DNA from: Saccoglossus kowalevskii
Lineage: Eukaryota > Hemichordata > Enteropneusta > Harrimaniidae
Reading direction: 5' to 3'
Length of the DNA stretch: 47,032 nt
Assembly: GCF_000003605.2 (NCBI RefSeq)
Contig: NW_003106521.1
Coordinates: forward strand, 1 to 47,032
Position 1 is the stretch's first letter, and every line of letters begins with the position of its first letter. The translations under genes were made by a program, and so were the position numbers. Shown here piece after piece: positions 9,641-23,070 of the stretch. The notes under the pieces are model-generated. The model saw nothing but the letters and a program-made list of their open reading frames with translations. It made no database searches and was not told the DNA's origin.

Positions 9641-12600
9641 CTTCAGTCGAATGCTAGTGTTATTGATGTATGTAGGGTTGGCCTTTCAGACTCTCAAGTC
9701 ATGTTATTGTTGTTGGTGAGGAATTTAAGATATGGCAACCAGATTCACCAGTCACATTGCTAGTGCTATTGATGTATGTAGTGTTGGCCTTCCATACTCT
9801 CAAGTCATGTTGTTGTTGTTAGGGTGAAATTTAAAATCCACCAACTAGACTCACCAGCCAAATGCTAGTGCTATTAATCTATGTAGAGTTGGCCTTTCGG
9901 ACTCTCAAGTCATGTTGTTGTTGTTGGTGAGGAATTTAAGATTGGTCAACTAGACTCACCAGTCAAATGCTAGTGTTATTGATGTATGTAAGATTGGCCT
10001 TTCAGACTCTCAAGTCATGTTGTTGTTGTTAGTGAGGAATTTAAGATTGGCCAACTAGACTCACCAGACACATTGCTAGTATTATTGATGTATGTAGGGT
10101 TGGCCTTTCAGACTCTCTAGTCATGTTGTTGTTAGTGAGGAATTTAAGATTGGCCAACTAGACTCACCAGACACATTGCTCGTGTTATTGATGTATGTAG
10201 GGTTGTCCTTTCAGACTCTCTAGTCATGTTGTTGTTGGTGAGGAATTTAAGATTGGCCAACTTGACTCACTAGTCAAATGCTAGTGTTATTGATGTATTT
10301 AGGTAGAGTTGGCCTTTCAGACTCTCAAGTCATGTTGTTGTTGGTGAGGAATTTAAGATTGGCCAACTGGACTCATCAGTCAAACGCTAGTGCTATTGAT
10401 GTATGTAGAGTTGGCCTTTCGGACTCTCAAGTCATGTTGTTGTTGGTGAGGAATTTAAGATTGGCCAACTAGACTCACCAGTCACACGCTAGTGCTATTA
10501 ATGTATGTAGTGTTGGCCTTTCAGGCTCTCAAGTCATGTTGTTGTTGGTGAGGAATTTAAGATTGGCCACCTAGACTCACCAGTCACATTGCTAATGCTA
10601 TTAATGTATGTAGTGTTGGCCTTTCAGACACTCAAGTCATGTTGTTGTTGTTAGTGAGGAATTTACGATTGGCCAACTAGACTCACCAGACACATTGCTA
10701 GTGTTATTGATGTATGTAGGGTTGGTCTTTCAGACTCTCAAGTCATGTTGTTGTTGTTGTTAGGGTGGAATTTAAGATCTGCCAACTAGACTCACCAGCC
10801 AAATGCTAGTGCTATTAATCTATGTAGAGTTGGCCGGTCGGACTCTCAAGTCATGTTGTTGTTGTTGGTGAGGAATTTAAGATTGGTCAACTAGACTCAC
10901 CAGTCAAATGCTAGTGTTATTGATGTATGTAGGGTTGGCCTTTCAGACTCTCAAGTCATGTTGTTGTTGTTGGTGAGGAATTTAAGATTGGCCAACTAGA
11001 CTCACCAGTCACATTGCTAATGCTATTAATGTATGTAGTGTTGGCCTTTCAGACTCTCAAGTCATGTTGTTGTTGTTGGTGAGGAATTTAAGATTTGGCA
11101 ACCAGATTCACCAGTCACATTGCTAGTGCTATTGATGTATGTAGTGTTGGCCTTCCATACTCTCAAGTCATGTTGTTGTTGTTAGGGTGAAATTTAAAAT
11201 CCACAAACTAGACTCACCAGCCAAATGCTAGTGCTGTTAATCTATGTAGAGTTGGCCTTTCGGACTCTCAAGTCATGTTGTTGTTGTTGGTGAGGAATTT
11301 AAGATTGGTCAACTAGACTCACCAGACACATTGCTAGTGTTATTGATGTATGTAGGGTTGGCCTTTCAGACTCTCTAGTCATGTTGTTGTTGGTGAGGAA
11401 TTTAAGATTGGCCAACTTGACTCACTAGTCAAATGCTAGTGTTATTGATGTATTTAGGTAGAGTTGGCCTTTCAGACTCTCAAGTCATGTTGTTGTTGTT
11501 GGTGAGGAATTTAAGATTTGGCAACCAGATTCACCAGTCACATTGCTAGTGCTATTGATGTATGTAGTGTTGGCCTTCCATACTCTCAAGTCATGTTGTT
11601 GTTGTTAGGGTGAAATTTAAAATCCACCAACTAGACTCACCAGCCAAATGCTAGTGCTATTAATCTATGTAGAGTTGGCCTTTCGGACTCTCAAGTCATG
11701 TTGTTGTTGTTGGTGAGGAATTTAAGATTGGTCAACTAGACTCACCAGTCACATTGCTAATGCTATTAATGTATGTAGTGTTGGCCTTTCAGACTCTCAA
11801 GTCATGTTGTTGTTGTTAGTGAGGAATTTAAGATTGGCCAACTAGACTCACCAGACACATTGCTAGTGTTATTGATGTATGTAGGGTTGGTCTTTCAGAC
11901 TCTCAAGTCATGTTGTTGTTGTTGTTAGGGTGGAATTTAAGATCTGCCAACTAGACTCACCAGCCAAATGCTAGTGATATTAATCTATGTAGAGTTGGCC
12001 GGTCGGACTCTCAAGTCATGTTGTTGTTGTTGGTGAGGAATTTAAGATTGGTCAACTAGACTCACCAGTCAAATGCTAGTGTTATTGATGTATGTAGGGT
12101 TGGCCTTTCAGACTCTCAAGTCATGTTGTTGTTGTTGGTGAGGAATTTAAGATTGGCCAACTAGACTCACCAGTCACACGCTAGTGCTATTAATGTATGT
12201 AGTGTTGGCCTTTCAGACTCTCAAGTCATGTTGATGTTGGTGAGGAATTTAAGATTGGCCAACTAGACTCACCAGTCACATTGCTAATGCTATTGATGTA
12301 TGTAGTGTTGGCCTTTCAGACTCTCAAGTCATGTTGTTGTTGTTAGGGTGAAATTTAAAATCCACAAACTCGACTCACCAGCCAAATGCTAGTGCTGTTA
12401 ATCTATGTAGAGTTGGCCTTTCGGACTCTCAAGTCATGTTGTTGTTGTTGGTGAGGAATTTAAGATATGGTCAACTAGACTCACCAGACACATTGCTAGT
12501 GTTATTGATGTATGTAGGGTTAGCCTTTCAGACTCTCTAGTCATGTTGTTGTTGGTGAGGAATTTAAGATTGGCCAACTTGACTCACTAGTCAAATGCTA

Positions 12601-12705
12601 GTGTTATTGATGTATTTAGGTAGAGTTGGCCTTTCAGACTCTCAAGTCATGTTGTTGTTGTTGGTGAGGAATTTAAGATTTGGCAACTCGACTCACCAGT
12701 CACAT
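9624..12705 (+). repeat. H1 higher-order repeat copies
   Basis: The stretch 9,624-11,070 matches 15,124-16,572 (offset 5,500-5,502), including cagacactcaag (10,627 and 16,129). The stretch from about 11,700 to 12,340 matches 8,965-9,605 at offset 2,735, checked at gatattaatc (9,241 and 11,976), which gives a ~2.73 kb H1 period. One monomer present near 8,890 (ggtcaactatac) is missing near 11,730. Confidence 0.85.
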
Positions 12706-15098
12706 TGCTAGTGATATTGATGTATGTAGTGTTGGCCTTTTAGACTCTCAAGTCATGTTATTGTTGTTGGTGAGGAATTTAAGATTTGACAACCAGATTC
12801 ACCAGTCACATTGCTAGTGCTATTGATGTATGTAGGGTATATAGTGTTATTGATGTATGTAGAGTTGGCTTTTCGGACTCTCAAGTCATGTTGTTGTTGG
12901 TAAGGAATTTAAGATCTGCCAACTCGACTCACCAGCCAAATGCTAGTGCTATTAATCTATGTAGAGTTGGTCGGTCGGACTCTCAAGTCATGTTGTTGTT
13001 GTTGGTGAGGAATTTAAGATTGGCTAACTAGACTCACCAGACACATTGCTAGTGTTATTGATGTATGTAGGGTTGGTCTTTCAGACTCTCAAGTCATGTT
13101 GTTGTTGTTGTTAGGGTGGAATTTAAGATCTGCCAACTAGACTCACCAGCCAAATGCTAGTGCTATTAATCTATGTAGAGTTGGTCGGTCGGACTCTCAA
13201 GTCATGTTGTTGTTGTTGGTGAGGAATTTAAGATCGGCTAACTAGACTCACCAGACACATTGCTAGTGTTATTGATGTATGTAGGGTTGGTCTTTCAGAC
13301 TCTCAAGTCATGTTGTTGTTGTTAGTGAGGAATTTAAGATTGGCTAACTAGACTCACCAGTCACATTGCTAGTGTTATTGATGTATGTAGGGTTTGTCTT
13401 TCAGACTCTCAAGTCATGTTGTTGTTGTTGTTAGGGTGGAATTTAAGATCTGCCAACTAGACTCACCAGTCAAATGCTAGTGTTATTGATGTATGTAGGG
13501 TTGGCCTTTCAGACTCTCAAGTCATGTTGTTGTTGTTGGTGAGGAATTTAAGATTGGCCAACTAGACTCACCAGTCACATTGCTAATGCTATTAATGTAT
13601 GTAGTGTTGGCCTTTCAGACTCTCAAGTCATGTTGTTGTTAGTGAGAAATTTAAGATTGGCCAACTAGACTCACCAGACACATTGCTAGTGTTGTTGATG
13701 TATGTAGTGTTGGCCTTTCATACTCTCAAGTCATGTTGTTGTTGTTAGTGAGGAATTTAAGATTGGCCAACTCGACTCATCAGTCGAATGCTAGTGTTAT
13801 TGATGTATGTAGGGTTGGCCTTTCAGACTCTCAAGTCATGGTATTGTTGTTGGTGAGGAATTTAAGATTTGGCAACCAGATTCACCAGTCACATTGCTAG
13901 TGTTGTTGATGTATGTAGTGTTGGCCTTTCAGACTCTCAAGTCATGTTGTTGTTGTTAGTGAGGAATTTAAGATTGGCCAACTTGACTCACTAGTCAAAT
14001 GCTAGTGTTATTGATGTATTTAGGTAGAGTTGGCCTTTCAGACTCTCAAGTCATGTTATTTTTGTTGGTGAGGAATTTAAGATTGGCCAACTAGTCTCAC
14101 CAGTCAAATGCTAGTGCTATTAATCTATGTAGAGTTGGCCTTTCAGACTCTCAAGTCATGTTGTTGTTGTTAGTGAGGAATTTAAGATTGGCCAACTAGA
14201 CTCACCAGACACATTGCTCGTGTTATTGATGTATGTAGGGTTTGCCTTTCGGACTCTCTAGTCATTTTGTTGTTGGTGAGGAATTTAAGATTGGCCAACT
14301 AGACTCATCAGTCAAACGCTAGTGCTATTGATGTATTTAGAGTTGGCCTTTCGGACTCTCAAGTCATGTTGTTGTTGGTGAGGAATTTAAGATTGGCCAA
14401 CTAGACTCACCAGTCACACGCTAGTGCTATTAATGTATGTAGTGTTGGCCTTTCAGGCTCTCAAGTCATGTTGTTGTTGGTGAGGAATTTAAGATTGGCC
14501 AACTAGACTCACCAGTCACATTGCTAATGCTATTAATGTATGTAGTGTTGGCCTTTCAGACTCTCAAGTCATGTTGTTGTTGTTAGTGAGGAATTTAAGA
14601 TTGGCCAACTAGACTCACCAGACACATTGCTAGTGTTATTGATGTATGTAGGGTTGGTCTTTCAGACTCTCAAGTCATGTTGTTGTTAGGGTGGAATTTA
14701 AGATCTGCCAACTAGACTCACCAGCCAAATGCTAGTGCTATTAATCTATGTAGAGTTGGCCGGTCGGACTCTCAAGTCATGTTGTTGTTGTTGGTGAGGA
14801 ATTTAAGATTGGTCAACTAGACTCACCAGTCAAATGCTAGTGTTATTGATGTATGTAGGGTTGGCCTTTCAGACTCTCAAGTCATGTTGTTGTTGTTGGT
14901 GAGGAATTTAAGATTGGCCAACTAGACTCACCAGTCACATTGCTAATGCTATTAATGTATGTAGTGTTGGCCTTTCAGACTCTCAAGTCATGTTGTTGTT
15001 AGTGAGAAATTTAAGATTGGCCAACTAGACTCACCAGACACATTGCTAGTGTTATTGATGTATGTAGGGTTGGGCCTTTCAGACTTCTCAAGTCATGT
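12706..15098 (+). repeat. Segmental duplication, copy B (~2.4 kb)
   Basis: This is the partner of 1,384-3,775 at offset 11,322. Differences noticed are few, for example gatcggcta near 13,232 and gggtttgtc near 13,390. The match ends abruptly inside a cluster of single-base insertions (15,071-15,201). After it the sequence follows a different block, the one also seen from 9,624. Confidence 0.9.
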
Positions 15099-15201
15099 TG
15101 TTGGTGTTAGTGAGGAATTTTAAGACTGGCCAACTCGACTCTTCAGTCGAATGCTAGTGTTATTGATGTATGTAGGGTTTGGCCTTTCAGACTCTCAAAG
15201 T
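15071..15201. other. Indel cluster at a block junction
   Basis: Single-base insertions fall at tgggcc, gacttctc, aattttaag, gggtttggcc and ctcaaagtc, plus one ttggtg substitution, all within 130 bp. Hundreds of neighbouring monomers show none of these. The left side matches 3,720-3,775; the right side matches 9,624 onward. Confidence 0.8.
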
Positions 15202-17430
15202 CATGTTATTGTTGTTGGTGAGGAATTTAAGATATGGCAACCAGATTCACCAGTCACATTGCTAGTGCTATTGATGTATGTAGTGTTGGCCTTCCATACT
15301 CTCAAGTCATGTTGTTGTTGTTAGGGTGAAATTTAAAATCCACCAACTAGACTCACCAGCCAAATGCTAGTGCTATTAATCTATGTAGAGTTGGCCTTTC
15401 GGACTCTCAAGTCATGTTGTTGTTGTTGGTGAGGAATTTAAGATTGGTCAACTAGACTCACCAGTCAAATGCTAGTGTTATTGATGTATGTAAGATTGGC
15501 CTTTCAGACTATCAAGTCATGTTGTTGTTGTTAGTGAGGAATTTAAGATTGGCCAACTAGACTCACCAGACACATTGTTAGTATTATTGATGTATGTAGG
15601 GTTGGCCTTTCAGACTCTCTAGTCATGTTGTTGTTAGTGAGGAATTTAAGATTGGCCAACTAGACTCACCAGACACATTGCTAGTGTTATTGATGTATGT
15701 AGGGTTGTCCTTTCAGACTCTCTAGTCATGTTGTTGTTGGTGAGGAATTTAAGATTGGCCAACTTGACTCACTAGTCAAATGCTAGTGTTATTGATGTAT
15801 TTAGGTAGAGTTGGCCTTTCAGACTCTCAAGTCATGTTGTTGTTGGTGAGGAATTTAAGATTGGCTAACTGGACTCATCAGTCAAACGCTAGTGCTATTG
15901 ATGTATGTAGAGTTGGCCTTTCGGACTCTCAAGTCATGTTGTTGTTGGTGAGGAATTTAAGATTGGCCAACTAGACTCACCAGTCACACGCTAGTGCTAT
16001 TAATGTATGTAGTGTTGGCCTTTCAGGCTCTCAAGTCATGTTGTTGTTGGTGAGGAATTTAAGATTGGCCACCTAGACTCACCAGTCACATTGCTAATGC
16101 TATTAATGTATGTAGTGTTGGCCTTTCAGACACTCAAGTCATGTTGTTGTTGTTAGTGAGGAATTTACGATTGGCCAACTAGACTCACCAGACACATTGC
16201 TAGTGTTATTGATGTATGTAGGGTTGGTCTTTCAGACTCTCAAGTCATGTTGTTGTTGTTGTTAGGGTGGAATTTAAGATCTGCCAACTAGACTCACCAG
16301 CCAAATGCTAGTGCTATTAATCTATGTAGAGTTGGCCGGTCGGACTCTCAAGTCATGTTGTTGTTGTTGGTGAGGAATTTAAGATTGGTCAACTAGACTC
16401 ACCAGTCAAATGCTAGTGTTATTGATGTATGTAGGGTTGGCCTTTCAGACTCTCAAGTCATGTTGTTGTTGTTGGTGAGGAATTTAAGATTGGCCAACTA
16501 GACTCACCAGTCACATTGCTAATGCTATTAATGTATGTAGTGTTGGCCTTTCAGACTCTCAAGTCATGTTGTTGTTAGTGAGAAATTTAAGATTGGCCAA
16601 CTAGACTCACCAGACACATTGCTAGTGTTATTGATGTATGTAGGGTTGGCCTTTCAGACTCTCAAGTCATGTTGTTGTTGTTGGTGAGGAATTTAAGATT
16701 TGGCAACCAAATTCACCAGTCACATTGCTAGTGATATTGATGTATGTAGTGTTGGCCTTCCATACTCTCAAGTCATGTTGTTGTTGTTAGTGAGGAATTT
16801 AAGATTGGCCAACTAGACTCACCAGTCAAATGCTAGTGTTATTGATGTATGTAGGGTTGGCCTTTCAGACTCTCAAGTCATGTTGTTGTTGTTGGTGAGG
16901 AATTTAAGATTGGCCAACTAGACTCACCAGTCACATTGCTAATGCTATTAATGTATGTAGTGTTGGCCTTTCAGACTCTCAAGTCATGTTGTTGTTAGTG
17001 AGAAATTTAAGATTGGCCAACTAGACTCACCAGACACATTGCTAGTGTTATTGATGTATGTAGGGTTGGCCTTTCAGACTCTCAAGTCATGTTGTTGTTG
17101 TTGGTGAGGAATTTAAGATTTGGCAACCAGATTCACCAGTCACATTGCTAGTGCTATTGATGTATGTAGTGTTGGCCTTCCATACTCTCAAGTCATGTTG
17201 TTGTTGTTAGGGTGAAATTTAAAATCCACAAACTAGACTCACCAGCCAAATGCTAGTGCTGTTAATCTATGTAGAGTTGGCCTTTCGGACTCTCAAGTCA
17301 TGTTGTTGTTGTTGGTGAGGAATTTAAGATTGGTCAACTAGACTCACCAGACACATTGCTAGTGTTATTGATGTATGTAGGGTTAGCCTTTCAGACTCTC
17401 TAGTCATGTTGTTGTTGGTGAGGAATTTAA
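15099..17430 (+). repeat. H1 higher-order repeat, 2.31-kb form
   Basis: The gactggcc diagnostic is at 15,124 and the next is at 17,431, a period of 2,307 bp (about 22 monomers). This is 4 monomers shorter than the 2.73-kb form. Inside it, about 16,436-16,855 is duplicated directly as 16,856-17,275: the lines around 16,441 and 16,861 are identical at an offset of 420 bp. A gtgatattg and accaaattc variant (16,707-16,740) distinguishes the first of the two modules. Confidence 0.88.
16436..17275 (+). repeat. Direct tandem duplication of a 4-monomer (420-bp) module
   Basis: Two consecutive ~420-bp modules share the same four monomer types in order: gtcaaatg/ggccaac, cacattgctaatg, gacacattg with gtgagaaattt, and tttggcaacc. 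The same doubled module recurs near 18,640-19,480, offset by 2,199 bp, so it was carried along when the larger H1 unit was copied. Its length equals the difference between H1 period classes. Confidence 0.88.
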
Positions 17431-20340
17431 GACTGGCCAACTCGACTCTTCAGTCGAATGCTAGTGTTATTGATGTATGTAGGGTTGGCCTTTCAGACTC
17501 TCAAGTCATGTTATTGTTGTTGGTGAGGAATTTAAGATATGGCAACCAGATTCACCAGTCACATTGCTAGTGCTATTGATGTATGTAGTGTTGGCCTTCC
17601 ATACTCTCAAGTCATGTTGTTGTTGTTAGGGTGAAATTTAAAATCCACCAACTAGACTCACCAGCCAAATGCTAGTGCTATTAATCTATGTAGAGTTGGC
17701 CTTTCGGACTCTCAAGTCATGTTGTTGTTGTTGGTGAGGAATTTAAGATTGGTCAATTAGACTCACCAGTCAAATGCTAGTATTATTGATGTATGTAGGG
17801 TTGGCCTTTCAGACTCTCTAGTCATGTTGTTGTTAGTGAGGAATTTAAGATTGGCCAACTAGACTCACCAGACACATTGCTCGTGTTATTGATGTATGTA
17901 GGGTTGTCCTTTCAGACTCTCTAGTCATGTTGTTGTTGGTGAGGAATTTAAGATTGGCCAACTTGACTCACTAGTCAAATGCTAGTGTTATTGATGTATT
18001 TAGGTAGAGTTGGCCTTTCAGACTCTCAAGTCATGTTGTTGTTGGTGAGGAATTTAAGATTGGCCAACTGGACTCATCAGTCAAACGCTAGTGCTATTGA
18101 TGTATGTAGAGTTGGCCTTTCGGACTCTCAAGTCATGTTGTTGTTGGTGAGGAATTTAAGATTGGCCAACTAGACTCACCAGTCACACGCTAGTGCTATT
18201 AATGTATGTAGTGTTGGCCTTTCAGGCTCTCAAGTCATGTTGTTGTTGGTGAGGAATTTAAGATTGGCCACCTAGACTCACCAGTCACATTGCTAATGCT
18301 ATTAATGTATGTAGTGTTGGCCTTTCAGACACTCAAGTCATGTTGTTGTTGTTAGTGAGGAATTTAAGATTGGCCAACTAGACTCACCAGACACATTGCT
18401 AGTGTTATTGATGTATGTAGGGTTGGTCTTTCAGACTCTCAAGTCATGTTGTTGTTGTTGTTAGGGTGGAATTTAAGATCTGCCAACTAGACTCACCAGC
18501 CAAATGCTAGTGCTATTAATCTATGTAGAGTTGGCCGGTCGGACTCTCAAGTCATGTTGTTGTTGTTGGTGAGGAATTTAAGATTGGTCAACTAGACTCA
18601 CCAGTCAAAGGCTAGTGTTATTGATGTATGTAGGGTTGGCCTTTCAGACTCTCAAATCATGTTGTTGTTGTTGGTGAGGAATTTAAGATTGGCCAACTAG
18701 ACTCACCAGTCACATTGCTAATGCTATTAATGTATGTAGTGTTGACCTTTCAGACTCTCAAGTCATGTTGTTGTTAGTGAGAAATTTAAGATTGGCCAAC
18801 TAGACTCACCAGACACATTGCTAGTGTTATTGATGTATGTAGGGTTGGCCTTTCAGACTCTCAAGTCATGTTGTTGTTGTTGGTGAGGAATTTAAGATTT
18901 GGCAACCAGATTCACCAGTCACATTGCTAGTGCTATTGATGTATGTAGTGTTGGCCTTCCATACTCTCAAGTCATGTTGTTGTTGTTAGTGAGGAATTTA
19001 AGATTGGCCAACTAGACCCACCAGTCAAATGCTAGTGTTATTGATGTATGTAGGGTTGGCCTTTCAGACTCTCAAGTCATGTTGTTGTTGTTGGTGAGGA
19101 ATTTAAGATTGGCCAACTAGACTCACCAGTCACATTGCTAATGCTATTAATGTATGTAGTGTTGGCCTTTCAGACTCTCAAGTCATGTTGTTGTTAGTGA
19201 GAAATTTAAGATTGGCCAACTAGACTCACCAGACGCATTGCTAGTGTTATTGATGTATGTAGGGTTGGCCTTTCAGACTCTCAAGTCATGTTGTTGTTGT
19301 TGGTGAGGAATTTAAGATTTGGCAACCAGATTCACCAGTCACATTGCTAGTGCTATTGATGTATGTAGTGTTGGCCTTCCATACTCTCAAGTCATGTTGT
19401 TGTTGTTAGGGTGAAATTTAAAATCCACAAACTAGACTCACCAGCCAAATGCTAGTGCTGTTAATCTATGTAGAGTTGGCCTTTCGGACTCTCAAGTCAT
19501 GTTGTTGTTGTTGGTGAGGAATTTAAGATTGGTCAACTAGACTCACCAGACACATTGCTAGTGTTATTGATGTATGTAGGGTTAGCCTTTCAGACTCTCT
19601 AGTCATGTTGTTGTTGGTGAGGAATTTAAGATTGGCCAACTTGACTCACTAGTCAAATGCTAGTGTTATTGATGTATTTAGGTAGAGTTGGCCTTTCAGA
19701 CTCTCAAGTCATGTTGTTGTTGTTGGTGAGGAATTTAAGATTTGGCAACCAGATTCACCAGTCACATTGCTAGTGCTATTGATGTATGTAGTGTTGGCCT
19801 TCCATACTCTCAAGTCATGTTGTTGTTGTTAGGGTGAAATTTAAAATCCACCAACTAGACTCACCAGCCAAATGCTAGTGCTATTAATCTATGTAGAGTT
19901 GGCCTTTCGGACTCTCAAGTCATGTTGTTGTTGGTGAGGAATTTAAGATTGGCCAACTAGACTCACCAGTCACATTGCTAGTGCTATTAATGTATGTAGT
20001 GTTGGCCTTTCAGACTCTCAAGTCATGTTGTTGTTGTTAGTGAGGAATTTAAGATTGGCCAACTAGACTCACCAGACACATTGCTAGTGTTATTGATGTA
20101 TGTAGGGTTGGTCTTTCAGACTCTCAAGTCATGTTGTTGTTGTTGTTAGGGTGGAATTTAAGATCTGCCAACTAGACTCACCAGCCAAATGCTAGTGCTA
20201 TTAATGTATGTAGTGTTGGCCTTTCAGACTCTCAAGTCATGTTGATGTTGGTGAGGAATTTAAGATTGGTCAACTAGACTCACCAGTCACATTGCTAATG
20301 CTATTAATGTATGTAGTGTTGGCCTTTCAGACTCTCAAGT
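17431..20340 (+). repeat. H1 higher-order repeat copy
   Basis: The offset of 2,199 to the preceding copy holds for the gtatttaggtagag monomer (15,793 and 17,992), cagacactc (16,128 and 18,327) and the doubled 420-bp module. One monomer is missing near 17,750-17,790: ggtcaattag runs straight into tagtattattg, joining two monomer types that are separate elsewhere. The stretch 17,431-17,770 matches 25,294-25,633 (offset 7,863). The stretch 19,785-20,545 matches 26,489-27,249 (offset 6,704). Confidence 0.85.
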
Positions 20341-23070
20341 CATGTTGTTGTTGTTGGTGAGGAATTTAAGATTGGCCAACTAGACTCACCAGTCACACGC
20401 TAGTGCTATTAATGTATGTAGTGTTGGCCTTTCAGACTCTCAAGTCATGTTGATGTTGGTGAGGAATTTAAGATTGGCCAACTAGACTCACCAGTCACAT
20501 TGCTAATGCTATTAATGTATGTAGTGTTGGCCTTTCAGACTCTCAAGTCATGTTGTTGTTAGTGAGAAATTTAAGATTGGCCAACTAGACTCACCAGACA
20601 CATTGCTAGTGTTATTGATGTATGTAGAGTTGGCCTTTCAGACTCTCAAGTCATGTTGTTGTTGTTAGTGAGGAATTTAAGATTGGCCAACTCGACTCAT
20701 CAGTCGAATGCTAGTGTTATTGATGTATGTAGGGTTGGCCTTTCAGACTCTCAAGTCATGTTATTGTTGTTGGTGAGGAATTTAAGATATGGCAACCAGA
20801 TTCACCAGTCACATTGCTAGTGCTATTGATGTATGTAGTGTTGGCCTTCCATACTCTCAAGTCATGTTGTTGTTGTTAGGGTGAAATTGAAAATCCACCA
20901 ACTAGACTCACCAGCCAAATGCTAGTGCTATTAATCTATGTAGAGTTGGCCTTTCGGACTCTCAAGTCATGTTGTTGTTGTTGGTGAGGAATTTAAGATT
21001 GGTCAACTAGACTCACCAGTCAAATGCTAGTGTTATTGATGTATGTAAGATTGGCCTTTCAGACTCTCAAGTCATGTTGTTGTTGTTAGTGAGGAATTTA
21101 AGATTGGCCAACTAGAATCACCAGACACATTGCTAGTATTATTGATGTTTGTAGGGTTGGCCTTTCAGACTCTCTAGTCATGTTGTTGTTAGTGAGGAAT
21201 TTAAGATTGGCCAACTAGACTCACCAGACACATTGCTCGTGTTATTGATGTATGTAGGGTTGTCCTTTCAGACTCTCTAGTCATGTTGTTGTTGGTGAGG
21301 AATTTAAGATTGGCCAACTTGACTCACTAGTCAAATGCTAGTGTTATTGATGTATTTAGGTAGAGTTGGCCTTTCAGACTCTCAAGTCATGTTGTTGTTG
21401 GTGAGGAATTTAAGATTGGCCAACTAGACTCACCAGACACATTGCTAGTATTATTGATGTATGTAGGGTTGGCCTTTCAGACTCTCTAGTCATGTTGTTG
21501 TTAGTGAGGAATTTAAGATTGACCAACTAGACTCACCAGACACATTGCTAGTGTTATTGATGTATGTAGGGTTGTCCTTTCAGACTCTCTAGTCATGTTG
21601 TTGTTGGTGAGGAATTTAAGATTGGCCAACTTGACTCACTAGTCAAATGCTAGTGTTATTGATGTATTTAGGTAGAGTTGGCCTTTCAGACTCTCAAGTC
21701 ATGTTGTTGTTGTTGGTGAGGAATTTAAGATTGGCCAACTAGACTCACCAGTCACATTGCTAATGCTATTAATGTATGTAGTGTTGGCCTTTCAGACTCT
21801 CAAGTCATGTTGTTGTTAGTGAGAAATTTAAGATTGGCCAACTAGACTCACCAGACACATTGCTAGTGTTATTGATGTATGTAGGGTTGGCCTTTCAGAC
21901 TCTCAAGTCATGTTGTTGTTGTTGGTGAGGAATTTAAGATTGGCCAACTAGACTCACCAGACACATTGCTAGTGTTATTGATGTATGTAGGGTTGGCCTT
22001 TCAGACTCTCAAGTCATGTTGTTGTTGTTGGTGAGGAATTTAAGATTTGGCAACCAGATTCACCAGTCACATTGCTAGTGCTATTGATGTATGTAGTGTT
22101 GGCCTTCCATACTCTCAAGTCATGTTGTTGTTGTTAGGGTGAAATTTAAAATCCACAAACTAGACTCACCAGCCAAATGCTAGTGCTGTTAATCTATGTA
22201 GAGTTGGCCTTTCGGACTCTCAAGTCATGTTGTTGTTGTTGGTGAGGAATTTAAGATTGGTCAACTAGACTCACCAGACACATTGCTAGTGTTATTGATG
22301 TATGTAGGGTTAGCCTTTCAGACTCTCTAGTCATGTTGTTGTTGGTGAGGAATTTAAGATTGGCCAACTTGACTCACTAGTCAAATGCTAGTGTTATTGA
22401 TGTATTTAGGTAGAGTTGGCCTTTCAGACTCTCAAGTCATGTTGTTGTTGTTGGTGAGGAATTTAAGATTTGGCAACCAGATTCACCAGTCACATTGCTA
22501 GTGCTATTGATGTATGTAGTGTTGGCCTTCCATACTCTCAAGTCATGTTGTTGTTGTTAGGGTGAAATTTAAAATCCACCAACTAGACTCACCAGCCAAA
22601 TGCTAGTGCTATTAATCTATGTAGAGTTGGCCTTTCGGACTCTCAAGTCATGTTGTTGTTGGTGAGGAATTTAAGATTGGCCAACTAGACTCACCAGTCA
22701 CATTGCTAGTGCTATTAATGTATGTAGTGTTGGCCTTTCAGACTCTCAAGTCATGTTGTTGTTGTTAGTGAGGAATTTAAGATTGGCCAACTAGACTCAC
22801 CAGACACATTGCTAGTGTTATTGATGTATGTAGGGTTGGTCTTTCAGACTCTCAAGTCATGTTGTTGTTGTTGTTAGGGTGGAATTTAAGATCTGCCAAC
22901 TAGACTCACCAGCCAAATGCTAGTGCTATTAATCTATGTAGAGTTGGCCGGTCGGACTCTCAAGTCATGTTGTTGTTGTTGGTGAGGAATTTAAGATTGG
23001 TCAACTAGTCTCACCAGTCAAATGCTAGTGTTATTGATGTATGTAGGGTTGGCCTTTCAGACTCTCAAGT
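20341..23070 (+). repeat. H1 higher-order repeat, 2.73-kb form (~26 monomers)
   Basis: The run beginning catg with four TTG and a cacacgctag monomer, followed by the ttgatgttgg monomer, starts at 20,341 and again at 23,071, a period of 2,730 bp. The stretch 20,341-21,710 is near-identical to 45,521-46,890 at offset 25,180, including the rare gtgaaattgaaaatcc (20,881 and 46,061). The stretch 21,380-23,345 matches 43,830-45,795, with one extra monomer in this copy near 21,930-22,035 and one fewer near 22,680. Confidence 0.88.
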
